Origin: Helochares maculicollis
Lineage: Eukaryota > Arthropoda > Insecta > Coleoptera > Hydrophilidae
Assembly (NCBI GenBank): GCA_033557835.1
Contig: JAWQRO010000210.1
Location: 1-48,692, forward strand
Length of the DNA stretch: 48,692 nt
Reading direction: 5' to 3'
Shown here: positions 33,840 to 44,724 of the stretch, piece by piece
Layout of the letters: each line of letters begins with the position of its first letter
How positions within the stretch are numbered: the first letter of the stretch is position 1
Translations under genes and position numbers: made by a program
Notes under the pieces: generated by a model
The model's database searches: none
Told to the model about the DNA's origin: nothing
What the model saw: only the letters and a program-made list of their open reading frames with translations

Positions 33840-35400
33840 TTTTTATTATTTCTTTCATTTAGGATTGAAATCTGCCCTCTAATATTTTTTGATAAATATA
33901 CTAATTTGCGCTATAAGAACGTAAACACGATCTACAACGTGAATAAAATTTTAAATATATGGCTACAGTATTAAGCGTTGTTTTTGAATGTAAACCAAGA
34001 ATATTTTTTGAACGACTTTTAATTTCAGAATTGCTATTTTTATAAACGAGGGTTTTTAAATTCAACTGCTGTATATTTGTCGCTTGAAAAAACTACATAA
34101 CTGAATTTGAAAAGGAATTGAAAGGCGTAAATATTTGCATCTTGTAATGTACGTAATAAAAGGAAGAGAGAGCTTATTGTCCAACTTCTTTCCTAGGCAA
34201 CCTCTTTCTGGTATTGCGCAGGGAATTAGGTTCTACTACAAAGGGAAAATCTTGTCTTCAACTACTTTACTTTGAGTGTTTCTAATAATGCTTCCTTTAA
34301 CGATGTGCAGCGTGCACCAACGTTTGTATTGTTAAATATTAACATTTCCACTATCAGGGAAAATAAGTTTTTGCTATTGCGGATCAACTTTTCTATTCGT
34401 AAAATACTTATAGAAATGAAACAAATTTCATACGCTATTCCCAGAGTCTTATTATCTTTCTGATCTTCCATATCAAGTAAAACAGCTACTACAAGGGATA
34501 CAAGAAATCACGGGAATTTATAACGCAGTCTAATATTAATTGCTGTTGGAAATAAACCGCATTTTTATTTTAGATGAACTGTAAAGATATAATAAACACG
34601 GCATTTTGATATTTTATTCAAATAATTTTTTAATTAACGGTTTATTAGCACCAATTAAATATAATTCAATACTACATACCTGAATTCAGCTATATTTTTT
34701 AAATAGTAGTACTCCACTTCCTCAAAACACATAAAATGGAGAACCAAAGTATAACATTGATACGAAATACAAATGAAGAAAACATTATAGTAAAGGAAAG
34801 TCTTACGGTCAATGAAAAGAAATACGCCAAAGTTATGGGAATATACATCATTTATTCAACTATAATAGTCAAATAATACAATATATATAAACAGTATAAA
34901 GTAAATATATAGTATTTAAAAATAATTATTTAGTTCATTAGGTATACGATTAAAATCCCTAAAATCAAAAACGAGAAACATATAAAGTCAATAAAAAATT
35001 CAGTGTAAAGATCATAGGCCTACCTAAATAACATTACAATTTTATTTTTTTATTCATTTTATTTCACTTATGTAAAGCTACATTTACGCGTATGTCATAG
35101 TCTATACACTAAAGTACTACTTACTAGTTAATATTGACTTGTTAGAGCGACGAGTGTTGTTTTTCTTTTAACACAGAAAAAACAATCATAAGCTTACAAA
35201 TAAAAATTCAGGACATCGCCTGTTTTATATAACAGCCATTTTACAGTTACATAACATTTTTTTATTTTTTTTAAATAGATCTATAATATAGTTAATACTA
35301 ATTATTTTCCTCTTTAATTTCAATTTACCGCCATTTTGTAATTGAATCACCACCAAGGAAATCCAGGAAGTATCTAACATCCAGCAGTCGTTGCATTAAT
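33840..35400. other. AT-rich stretch, no gene
   Basis: Overlapping open frames of about 65 codons on both strands at 34262-34471 are not convincing. A minus-strand GAATTCAG|GTATGT junction occurs near 34683. Confidence 0.4.
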
Positions 35401-35430
35401 TAATAAACAATCAAGTTGCCCTACACCAGC

Positions 35431-35530
35431 TAAGGTGACCTTAATGTTTGACCCTTAGGGATTTTCAAGTGACGTCAAAGGAAGTGTATGAACTAATTTT
35501 GCCCGTCTCGCACAAGAAATAGGGTCAAAC
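35431..35530. promoter_or_regulatory. motif cluster: AAGGTGACCTT, CRE and 10-bp inverted repeat
   Basis: AAGGTGACCTT (35432-35442) is an odd-centred palindrome containing receptor-type half-sites. GTTTGACCCT (35446-35455) and AGGGTCAAAC (35521-35530) are exact inverted repeats. Between them lies TGACGTCA (35470-35477), a perfect cAMP-response-type palindrome. Four such motifs within 100 bases suggest an enhancer. The target gene is unknown. Confidence 0.35.
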
Positions 35531-35539
35531 ACTCGTAGT

Positions 35540-36990
35540 AATCTTGAATTCCGCTATTCTTGAGCTAAAATAAACATTTTCGAATTCAATTACCACCTAC
35601 TAGCGGAGTTCAGATGTTTCTCCGCAATTAAACATGTAAAACCAATACAGTTGGATTTGGATTATTGTAAAGCTATTGTTTCGGAAAATTAGATTCGGTA
35701 AGGGTGTCTCGCTTCCGTTTCATTGCACCTTTATTCTTCGACAAAATTGAATAACTTTTAATAGCTTTATTGTTAGGGATGTCGGAAATTGTAAAGGCGA
35801 AAAGTGGGCATGGAGTTGGAATAGTTCAGAAAATGAGAGCATACATGATATGGTGGCGTATTGAGAATTGTAAATTAAGACAGCAGAAGAAAAGACGTAC
35901 AACTAAGAGAAATGTGAACGGAGCGCATAGGATTGGAGCTGAAAAATTGAATGCATATTTGGTGAAAATGAAGAAGCAAGAAATTCAATTACACAATGGC
36001 TGAAACTAAAAATGAAACCTTCGTGAATTTTTTTATTTAAATATCACATCAAAATGCCGATGAATAAAAGCATTAACATACAAGGTATTACAGTGCAGAA
36101 TAAGAAACAAAAATTTCTTAGACAACTCGGAAACCAAAGTACAGATCTGTCTAAAATCTATATTATTTAATAAATAACTTACTATACAAACATATCGATT
36201 TCCTTTTTACTCTTTATCTAACACATTAACTGCCGCATGAATTCATATCGTTCTTCAAAATGTATATTTTTAGAAAATACATTTTAAGAATATTTATATC
36301 AAATTTGCTTTTATTTCTTTAATTTATTTTTTTTTAACATTATACTAAGTTTACGTTGGACAGGATAGCTGAAGTCACATATATGATATGTGTTGTGTGT
36401 AAATATAATTAAATATTGATTGTTTACACTCTATCTTGCAAGTCTAGATATTATATAAATATATTTAATTATATAACATAACGTGGCAAGCCGGGGGTAA
36501 CGCCTCTATTTGATAAGTTCTCCTTTAACAGTGACGTTATTCAGTCTTTATTTGTTTCGAAACAATTTGTCCAATCACGCCTCTTCGTATGGGGAACCTG
36601 CTAAATTTCGACGTACCCGTTACGGCTTACTGTTTGTTTTAATTTTAGACAGGCCGACAACTACTTGCTTTTTTTGACGGTGCACGCAAAATAAAACACA
36701 ATTTTATGTTGTAGAAAAACAAAGCGATTTTTACATATTTTTATTTTTAAACATCGACGAACTCAAAATCCATCAAAACTGTTATAATTTTTTTCATCAT
36801 ATAATATTATACGCTTTTTTCATCATATTTTTAATACAAAATATAAAATACAATTTACATTAAAGTATATATATATCGCTACGTTTTAGTGCCCTCTATG
36901 ATCTAAATTTAGGAAAAATTCAATACACCGTCTCTAGACTCAGAGGAACATCACTTAACTTCAATGATATGTAAATTGATATGTAGAAGG
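35540..36990. other. AT-rich stretch, one doubtful small ORF
   Basis: A 77-codon frame (35770-36003, plus) encodes a very basic sequence but lies in purine-rich DNA and lacks gene signals. The segment 36480-36660 is more GC-rich without clear coding content. Confidence 0.35.
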
Positions 36991-36998
36991 TTCCCTAG

Positions 36999-37020
36999 CC
37001 CGAGCCCCCAAGGGCACGGG
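36999..37020. repeat. GC-rich hairpin followed by TTTT
   Basis: CCCGAGCCC and GGGCACGGG pair with a single A-A mismatch around a CCAA loop. A short T run follows. It resembles a bacterial terminator in form only. A TATAAAAAG motif lies about 25 bases further on. Confidence 0.6.
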
Positions 37021-37029
37021 TTTTCACAC

Positions 37030-39060
37030 ACTTTGTTTGCACGTATAAAAAGCTATATTCTATTGGTATAAAGTTCGTTATTAGGCTGGGGAAAATGGTG
37101 CTTTTTGTTGGGTAATTTTAGAAATTTTTCGTCTTGGTAATTTGGGCTTAGTTGCGGTTAAGAAATCTGCCCCTATATAACCATTTGTTTTCGTTTATAT
37201 TTACTAAGTTTTTTTATTTAATGTTGTTTGCTTAATATATTGTTTAAAGCATTTTCTCATATTTGATTTAACTAACTACTCAATCATATTATTGCATCAA
37301 TTCATTTCATTTTTGCTCCGCTAACCCGTCTTTGATTCGTTAGCTTTGCTTCTCCTGAAATATTTTTATATATTTTTGAGAGTGTGCGGTAATAGATTAT
37401 AGTATGTTTTGTTAATTTTGGGGCTCATTTCAAACGTAATAAAATAACATATTCCATTGCTGAAACCTTACGTTCCAAAACGATGAACTAGGCAACCGCG
37501 AAGTTGTTCTGTCTTACTGGTTGTTAGTATGCTGTCATTCATTACTTGATGCTTTTGAAATTACTTGCGTCATAGCTAGTTTTAGAACACAAGTAAAGCT
37601 TCCAAAATCGCTAGATATGGATTCTTTATTAAGATATAAGCATAAACAATAAATACATTAACGACACTACAAATTATATGAAAATAAGAAATAAGAAAAA
37701 TAAAAGAAATGCTCCATAAAAAATAAATTTATTTATTTATATATATTCTAAAAAATAAATGTATTAAAGTTACGTACACTACAAAAAAGGTAAGATAAAA
37801 ATTATAAAATACATATAAAATAAAAGTAAATAAAGTAACAATTATTGGAAGGTAAATCGGCGTTGGGTCAGCACATTTAAATGAGTAGAGCTATATTTAA
37901 CATAAAAATTCTAAAAATGCATCAGTAACTTAAATCCTTTGTAAATGGGAAAAAAGTTTAGCTTTAAATAATTTATGCAAAACAAATAAATTACGGTTAC
38001 TGAAAATGTAAGAATTAATTTTATTAAGACAATGTAAAAATCGACATAATTTTCATTTATGACATTGTCGGATACTGAATAGACCAATTTTATGAATTTT
38101 AGTGAATATAATTGGATGTGCACCAATATAAATTATGATAAGTAATGCAATAAAAAACTTCTGAAATTTCAGACAAAAATTGTAACCGAAATCCCTGGCA
38201 AAATATTCATTTAACTTATATAATTGAAATGATAATTGAAGTTAAATATATCAATTTAAAATATTGAAAAAGAGTTGCGATCAGTGTTGACCTAACGCAG
38301 TCTGACAATCAAAGGGAGACATGAAAATATAAAATGCGACGTTAAGAAAAACATGCTAAAAACGAAGACGTACAGAAAAATTCATAAACATTTCTTACGA
38401 AGTTCTAGAATTACCCACACAACTAAAAGTTCAAGATATATTCACCAGCCTAAAATCAGTAAATAGGCACTAATCTAATATAGGCAATAGAAAGGGTGGT
38501 AGGATATATATAATACGATTCTACCACTATAAAATGAACGATCATTTTGTAATTAGTGTAAATACGGAGCCAATGAGCTTTTACATCAAACTCCATCGAC
38601 TAAAGCCGTGTAAAGTGGCAGCGTCAAAAGCAAAAACAATATTAAATGGGTCAAAACCAATGGATTTTAAAGAAATTAGGAGCATCAACAGCATAGAACG
38701 CAACTTGAAATGTCAATGATGAGCCAAAAGCTTAGACAAAGAATCTAATGATACAGTAATAAAATTATTTTGAACAATAGTAAACACATTAATACCAAAT
38801 AATTAGAAATTTAATTGACAAAATATAGTAATTGCTTAGAAATGTAGCAACAAATGTATTTTAACAGGTTAAAAATTTCAGTCTTTTTATCAATGATATG
38901 TATTGATTCATTATTGTTAGTTTAATGTTAAAATTGCTAGAGTTGGAATCGATAGCATTACGTAACATCCTATATTACAATGTAGGATATAAAAACAAAA
39001 TTCACACAGATGTGTAAGTTGAAATCAAACATACAAGAATATTTTTAAATCGTTCTGGTT
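37030..39060. other. AT-rich stretch, A-rich low complexity at 37680-37850
   Basis: No gene. A 61-codon plus-strand frame at 38534-38719 is mixed in composition but unrecognised. A small ATCCTA...TAGGAT hairpin lies near 38968. Confidence 0.4.
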
Positions 39061-39072
39061 TATCGCTTTCAG

Positions 39073-39150
39073 ACGCTGCCACTGCCTGAAAAATCCCTAT
39101 AGTATCCAAAACGGAAAAAGAATATTTTATAAGCGTCTAAGTGTAATAAG
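39073..39150 (+). other. possible 78-nt internal exon
   Basis: A good acceptor (TTTATCGCTTTCAG, AG at 39071-39072) and a good donor (AATAAG|GTGAGC) bracket 78 bases. Only one frame is open across them (RCHCLKNPYSIQN then GKRIFYKRLSVI). It uses 1 nt at the start and leaves 2 nt at the end. The length is a multiple of three, as for a skippable exon. No family is recognised, and such pairs also occur by chance. Confidence 0.22.
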
Positions 39151-39159
39151 GTGAGCTCA

Positions 39160-41300
39160 ACCAGCAATCAGCGAGTGTTCAAAGCTGGTAGTTATGTTTA
39201 TTTTCCCTTTTAGAATTATTGTACAATAACAATTGACAAGCTAGTGGTGTTTGGACAGATATAAGTTATTTTTTGCACGAGTAAGAGACACATTTTCACA
39301 CAGACATACTATTATAATATAAAGGTTATACAAATTATATATGCTTTGTGTATATATAATATATTTGCTCTTGTGTCTGCAACGATTCGGCCGGATGGAA
39401 CGGTCCACCTCCAGTTTAGGAATTGGGTGCATTCCACCAAGCCCAAACTGTTGGGTCCTTATATAAAATTTACAATACCTACTTAAAAAATCAATAGTAT
39501 TTACAGTTTTGGCTTTCCTTAAGAACTTAAACTTTTTTCCCTATATAAAATGATATTTTTTGATATCACGTTTTATTCTTCATTATTCGAAGTACACTAC
39601 CTATATTTCCTCATTTTTCCTCTTTAGTACATAATTCAATATTTAATTTATAATAATACAGTACACAACAAATTGTTAAACAATATATTCTCTAAATGTA
39701 CATATACCATTTATTTAACACTTTAGCTGCTATGCATGCTTGCTGCAAATGCTGCTTATACAGCCTATATACTAACATAAGAATTTTTCTATCTTAATAA
39801 TGTTTAATTTATTAAGATTTTTTTGTTTATATTATATTATATTTATATTATGATTGTCTATGACTATGTACGACTTGATTCGGGATGGAAACAAAGTTGT
39901 ACACAGTCAAAACGCAGACAGTTGCTACGAGCATGCGCGTTTATTAGATTTACTTTAATGATAATAATAATATAATTTTTACATAACAGAGTATACAGTG
40001 ATTGGCTTTTTTGCACATAGTTTCCATTTATATTATATTAAACCTGGACTATATTTCTTATTCTTTTGGCCACCTATTTAAATTAACCTATTATCATATA
40101 TTTATTGTACGTGAACATCATTTGTTGTCTGTGTCTTGAGGAGGAATGGGTTAACCTTTTTCTAGCTTGGTTAGCTGAATGGTCTAAAAATCTAGTAGTT
40201 AAAGTTATTTTCATTTGGAAGATTTTCTTTGTAACTGCCTCTTCTGTACGTACAGGATGTTTTTAGTTTAAGTGATTTATCATTAGTAACAAGTACATTT
40301 ATTTACAAGCATTTTCTAAAGCGGTAGCGTTTAGAGAAAATATAGCTGTGTAGTGGGCAAATTGCTGGAAGAAACTCAATTTTTTGGAGATGTTGGGACA
40401 GTTAGGATATGTTGCAGAAAGATGGTCGTTTCCAAATAATACGTTTCTTAATATATCACCGAACTTTTCACAAATTTAATCATGTAGAAAATCATTAAAA
40501 TATATGTAAATTCATCCAACATCTGCACTTGCACCTATTAAAAAGCACATTTGTAATGGATTAGTATGTGTAATATACTGATATGTATAAGTTTCATTGT
40601 ATCACATTTATTATAGATATGTTTTAGGTTACATCACGATTATTTCCTATCGTTAAAGAAAGTTAACCCTTTCAAGACTGACGCACTAACTTCTCCCTCC
40701 ACGTATCCCCCCTCTTTATCACAGTATCATCTCTTTCATAAGGACTAGCTAGGTACTTACGCAAGCCCATTATACCTATATTCACGAATAAGAAATATAG
40801 GGACCAGAATATAGCGAATCTAACAGAGATTTAACGGACATAATTTCGTAGGTGAATTAAATTACAGACAAACATCGCAAATCTCAAACAGGCATTTTGT
40901 TAGAACATAACGTACGACCAGCTCGTCGAAACAAATGACTCCGACGTTCATTTGTCAACTACCTCCTCCTCGTTCGTGTTTTGTTTTTTCCCTTTTGCCT
41001 CGACTTTACCTCTGCTCTGGCACAGCCTGGTTCGGCTTTTTATAAATATATACTCTATTGACTTAAACTATTATGCAAAATATAAATCGCTACTTTATTC
41101 ACCTTGAAGTAGAAACGTCCCGAGAAAAAATAAAACCCTGATCGTCGACCTCTCAACTTATTACCATTATTGTAATTATTAGTTACTATACTTACTATAT
41201 ATTGGTATTTTTTGTACAAACATTTGCAATTAATTCCCTAGTCTCAATCGTGGTTTTATTAATTCTTTTCTAATTTATGTTGAATACTCAGCTTGATGTT
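39160..41300. other. mostly AT-rich; possible 3' flank of the minus-strand exon
   Basis: No coding content. 40930-41030 is a more balanced patch with CTACCTCCTCCTCG. A minus-strand donor-like GTAAGT lies near 40757. Confidence 0.35.
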
Positions 41301-41312
41301 ATATTTTTTTAA

Positions 41313-41323
41313 TTTATTTATTT
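41313..41323 (-). terminator. candidate poly(A) signal for the minus-strand terminal exon
   Basis: The minus strand reads AATAAATAAAT about 85-95 bases past the stop codon at 41408-41410, a sensible 3' UTR length. Confidence 0.35.
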
Positions 41324-41407
41324 ATCACTATGGAATCTGTACCTGTGTGATAAAGCATAAACGCGTTTCGCATCTAAATTTCCTACAATTTATAAAAAAT
41401 AACTCAT

Positions 41408-41535
41408 CTACAACGCGCTTAATACTGATACCAAAGCTATGACCAGAAACGAGACTGGACTTGAGTACGGTCTTACAGCTTCTCCTGGCATTTGAGAACG
41501 CAGAGTGGAGCCACAAGGGGGTTGATCTTCAGTTT
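41408..41535 (-). CDS. terminal exon, GPI-anchor-like C-terminus (partial gene)
   Basis: On the minus strand a strong 3' splice site (TGTTTTGTTTCAG, AG at 41536-41537) opens a frame that completes a codon with two bases. It then encodes 41 residues to a TAG stop. The peptide starts TEDQPPCGSTLRSQMPGEA and ends SSPVSFLVIALVSVLSAL. A small-residue stretch followed by a short hydrophobic tail running to the very end, with no basic residues after it, is the classic GPI-attachment signal, with SS/S as possible omega sites. If so, the product is a cell-surface protein attached to the outer leaflet, such as an Ig-family adhesion molecule; the family cannot be named from the tail. Upstream exons must lie to the right, possibly including 42518-42575 (phase-compatible) and otherwise outside what I can identify. 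AATAAA motifs lie just downstream. Confidence 0.5.
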
Positions 41536-41995
41536 CTGAAACAAAACATATTTTCAATGTTCAATAAACCATTCTTGTATACATTATGTACAATTTCATA
41601 AATACGCTTAAATACGCAATTTTGCAGCTTAAAATTGAAACCCGCTAGTTGATTATTAAGTTAAGATATTGATATCACAATAATAATGAAAATAAATATT
41701 AAAATTAAATATTATCTTTTATCGCTAGGCGCTGGACTGAAGCTATGATTGTGCGACTAATTGATTGGCTTCCTTTACAACGATGCCAAGTACATAAGTG
41801 TACTGACTTTACATATGTTCTACTAATCATTCTTAGTAATAATATTTCTTTTTATAAGCCGAAACCGTTAATAATTCCTTTATACTTAAACAAGTTTTAA
41901 TATTTGAGTATCAAAGCAGTTTTAAATGGCAATGTACAAAAGAGTGCGTTTACATAGCAAGTAGATTCCTTTTTCTTCTTTATAGAGCTTGTTAG

Positions 41996-42105
41996 GGATA
42001 TAAGCAGCGCCGCTACAGCGTTAAGGCACAAGAAGAGCGTGAGCGTATGAGAAAAGCCATGGAAGAAGGAATACATGAAGTAAATAAAGAGAAAATTTGT
42101 TCATG
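41996..42105 (+). other. possible exon, highly charged translation
   Basis: After a pyrimidine-rich run (CCTTTTTCTTCTTTATAG, then a second AG at 41994-41995) the frame reads GYKQRRYSVKAQEERERMRK and then AMEEGIHE. It reaches either a GTAAAT donor-like site or a TGA some 27 bases later (42103-42105). The Glu/Arg-rich text looks coding and helical. With the first AG (41984-41985) another frame reads LVRDISSAATALRHKK to an early stop. The reverse strand is hydrophobic and open too. No family is recognised. Confidence 0.25.
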
Positions 42106-42419
42106 AAAAATTGAATCCGAAATCAGTGTAAGAGCAATCTCCGCGCAAAATAGCTTAAAATACCTGAAAATAAATTCAAATTCAATTTAGTAAAGTGCAA
42201 CAGTAATTTATTTCCACAATGCCGAGGCTAAGTATTATACACTTTTTCTCCTCATCTCCTCATTTTTATCCTTGCCTCTCTCTTTCCCCCTCTTTTGCTC
42301 GTTCTCGATAATGGATTTATATCAAATTATAAAAGTTGTTATCTCGCAGAACATTAATGAGCTTTACTCGAAAAATGTTTCAAAATTAGTTTATATATGA
42401 GCGAAATTGCTTTTTTCAG

Positions 42420-42579
42420 TTTAGGTGTTAATATTTCATTCGCGTCTGACGAACCACTTTCGCTCAGCGTCGCGACGCGAACTGCCGCTTCAACGCAGTC
42501 CTGTGCTAAGCAATCACCTTGCCCTACACCACTGCCGCCGATGCTACCCCAGACCGATACCGCCACCACCTCCACCTGA
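42420..42579. other. GC-rich exon-like segment, strand ambiguous
   Basis: Plus-strand reading: acceptor TTGCTTTTTTCAG (AG 42418-42419), then LGVNISFASDEPLSLS through a Pro/Thr-rich end PPMLPQTDTATTST and a TGA at 42577-42579. Minus-strand reading: acceptor TATTTTTGTGCTCAG (exon from 42575), open frame VEVVAVSVWGSIGGSGVGQ, donor CAAG|GTGATT (exon end 42518). This leaves phase 1, which fits the GPI-tail exon at 41535. Both readings are open with GC-rich third positions. One is probably an exon; which is not decidable by eye. Confidence 0.3.
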
Positions 42580-44620
42580 GCACAAAAATAGAATATTTGG
42601 TCAGAATTGGGCGGATGTGAAATATAAGGGGGGTAAAATGTTGTCAGGGGAAAAAGGTTTTAAAACTAGGTGAACAGAAACAACGATCAACCCCAAGGGA
42701 GAGGGGCTGCCAACCGCAATGACCTAGTGGTCACTTGAAATACTTGCTCGGGGACTCTAAATAGATGTTTCTAGCTACAAATAGATTTAGTCCTCATTTT
42801 TCATGATTCTCTTTCTTTGTTATATGCAAATGTTTATATAGTCGAAATGAGTAGTAATAAATTTACGGGAAGCGATAAAATTTGTTTTGTATTCTTACTG
42901 TTTGCATACTAATGTTATGGTTGAAAATATCAATTAACTATTGCATTTTATATACTTTTCTTTGCATTTTTATGCGTTTTAATTTTTTTGTTTGTTTTTG
43001 TAATATTGCTAATTTTAAAGTTAAAAAAACAGGACGCTTGGTATAAATTTTTGCTTATATATATATTTACTAAAAATTGTAGCTAGATTCGAAACATTGT
43101 ATACACAAACTGTTATTATTCATAAATTTGACTATACAATATTGTTTCTAAGACATTACGTAGACCAAAATAACAAACAATTTGGACATAGTTTCACAAT
43201 GGGTAGTTAAAACTGAGAAAGTGTACTAATGTAGCTCTTTCATTGTATGGTTTCGTTGGTGTATATAATAACTTATTCGTGGACTAAACAAACTAAAATT
43301 TAATAAAATAATATATCCTGTATAGAATCAGTCTTAAATTATACGCATATAATTTGTAAAACAAAATTTACTATGCAATTGATAGATAATATTAATTTTT
43401 ATTTCTAGAACAAAATCTATTTGTGTTATAGCGCGAATCTCTTCAGCTCTCTAGGCAACTAAACGTACACAGAATCCTCCACAAACGGCTGAGTTTTATA
43501 ACCAAGGCCATGTTAATACAACTATACTTCATAATCCTCACAATAAAAATACTAAGAAATATGATTACTAACCTGAAATTAAATTGGTAGCTAAGTTAAG
43601 TTAACTGTAAAATAGATTTCAAACAGATACTATAAACTAGATTGTATTTTCTTTGCTTAAATTCAAGAAAAGAATAATCATTTAGAAAGATACCTATAAG
43701 AAATACATACCAATCCAAATAAGAAGAAATGACAAAAGCAAGAAGCAAGGCAATGTTATAAAAAAATCATTCAAAAGTAAACGGCTGAAAGATAGGTTAC
43801 GACTCTAAAACAAAGATTAGACGGAATTTTCAAAAGGAAAAACATACATAATGAATACATGAACGAATTAAGCAGTGAAAAACCTGTAATCTCTGTTAGA
43901 GGCACTTCCGAAAAAGCTGCAAATTACGCTAGTCGCAGAGCATTCGCAAACTATAAGAAGCAGCTAAAGCAGATAATCAATTTAGCCAATAAGATCACGG
44001 CAGTTTTTCAAACCTGTGGAACATCCCTACGTAAAATTTTGTTGTCTTGAAAACTAGATTTGCCAAACAATGAAGCTGTTAATTTAGCTGGTATAAAAAT
44101 ACTGCACCCTGCAATGGTAGAACTGATTGATCGTTTAGTTTATGATTGATGAAACTGCAGGAACGATTGTAGAAAGAAGAAACACTTCAGTGGGAAGTCA
44201 GGAGGGGTAGAAACTTAACATACTAATTTGCAAGAAAACCATATGTCGCTAATCTGCTAAAACAAGCATTGGTTGCTAGCAGGAAACACTCGCAAGAGTA
44301 AAAAACCCTAACATTAGTTTTAATGTTAATAATAAGCTAAAGAATATGTTAACATATCAGTAATTAGACCTGAGTTATCGATGAAAAATATGGCGAAAAC
44401 TAATATTGATGATGGATACTGTAATAGAAAGAGGCTGTCAATATTTGGTAATGCAAATCAGCTTATGATAAAAACAACAAGTGAAGCATGGCTGCGGATC
44501 GCGGCTTATCCTAGCAAAGTTAAGGAGGAAATAAAAACTGATGGAAAGGTTATAACTTAAAGATGAATGACCGTGATGAAGGAAGCAGTCAAATATCGGA
44601 CATTGAATAGGCAAGTGCGG
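42580..44620. other. AT-rich stretch, no firm gene
   Basis: 43859-44050 holds a 63-codon plus-strand frame (SVRGTSEKAANYASRRAFAN) followed by broken frames. It may be part of an unrecognised old element. The rest is AT-rich without features. Confidence 0.35.
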
Positions 44621-44628
44621 GCCTCTTC

Positions 44629-44655
44629 AGGTCAGGTCAAGTCAGGTTAGATCAG
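44629..44655 (+). repeat. degenerate tandem GGTCA/AGTCAG repeat
   Basis: AGGTCAGGTCAAGTCAGG and neighbouring GATCAG are short imperfect units in tandem. They also read as direct nuclear-receptor half-sites, but simple repetition is the plainer view. Confidence 0.5.
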
Positions 44656-44724
44656 TTCAAAGCCACGAAAATATGTATTTCTTTGAGAAATAGCAAAGGT
44701 GATTCTTACTAGCTCTAAATATTA

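Noticed and set aside
35770..36003. 77-codon basic ORF
   Set aside because: Purine-rich strand bias explains the Lys/Arg content; no start, splice or poly(A) context.
36999..37024. Rho-independent terminator shape
   Set aside because: The sequence is eukaryotic; the resemblance is formal only.
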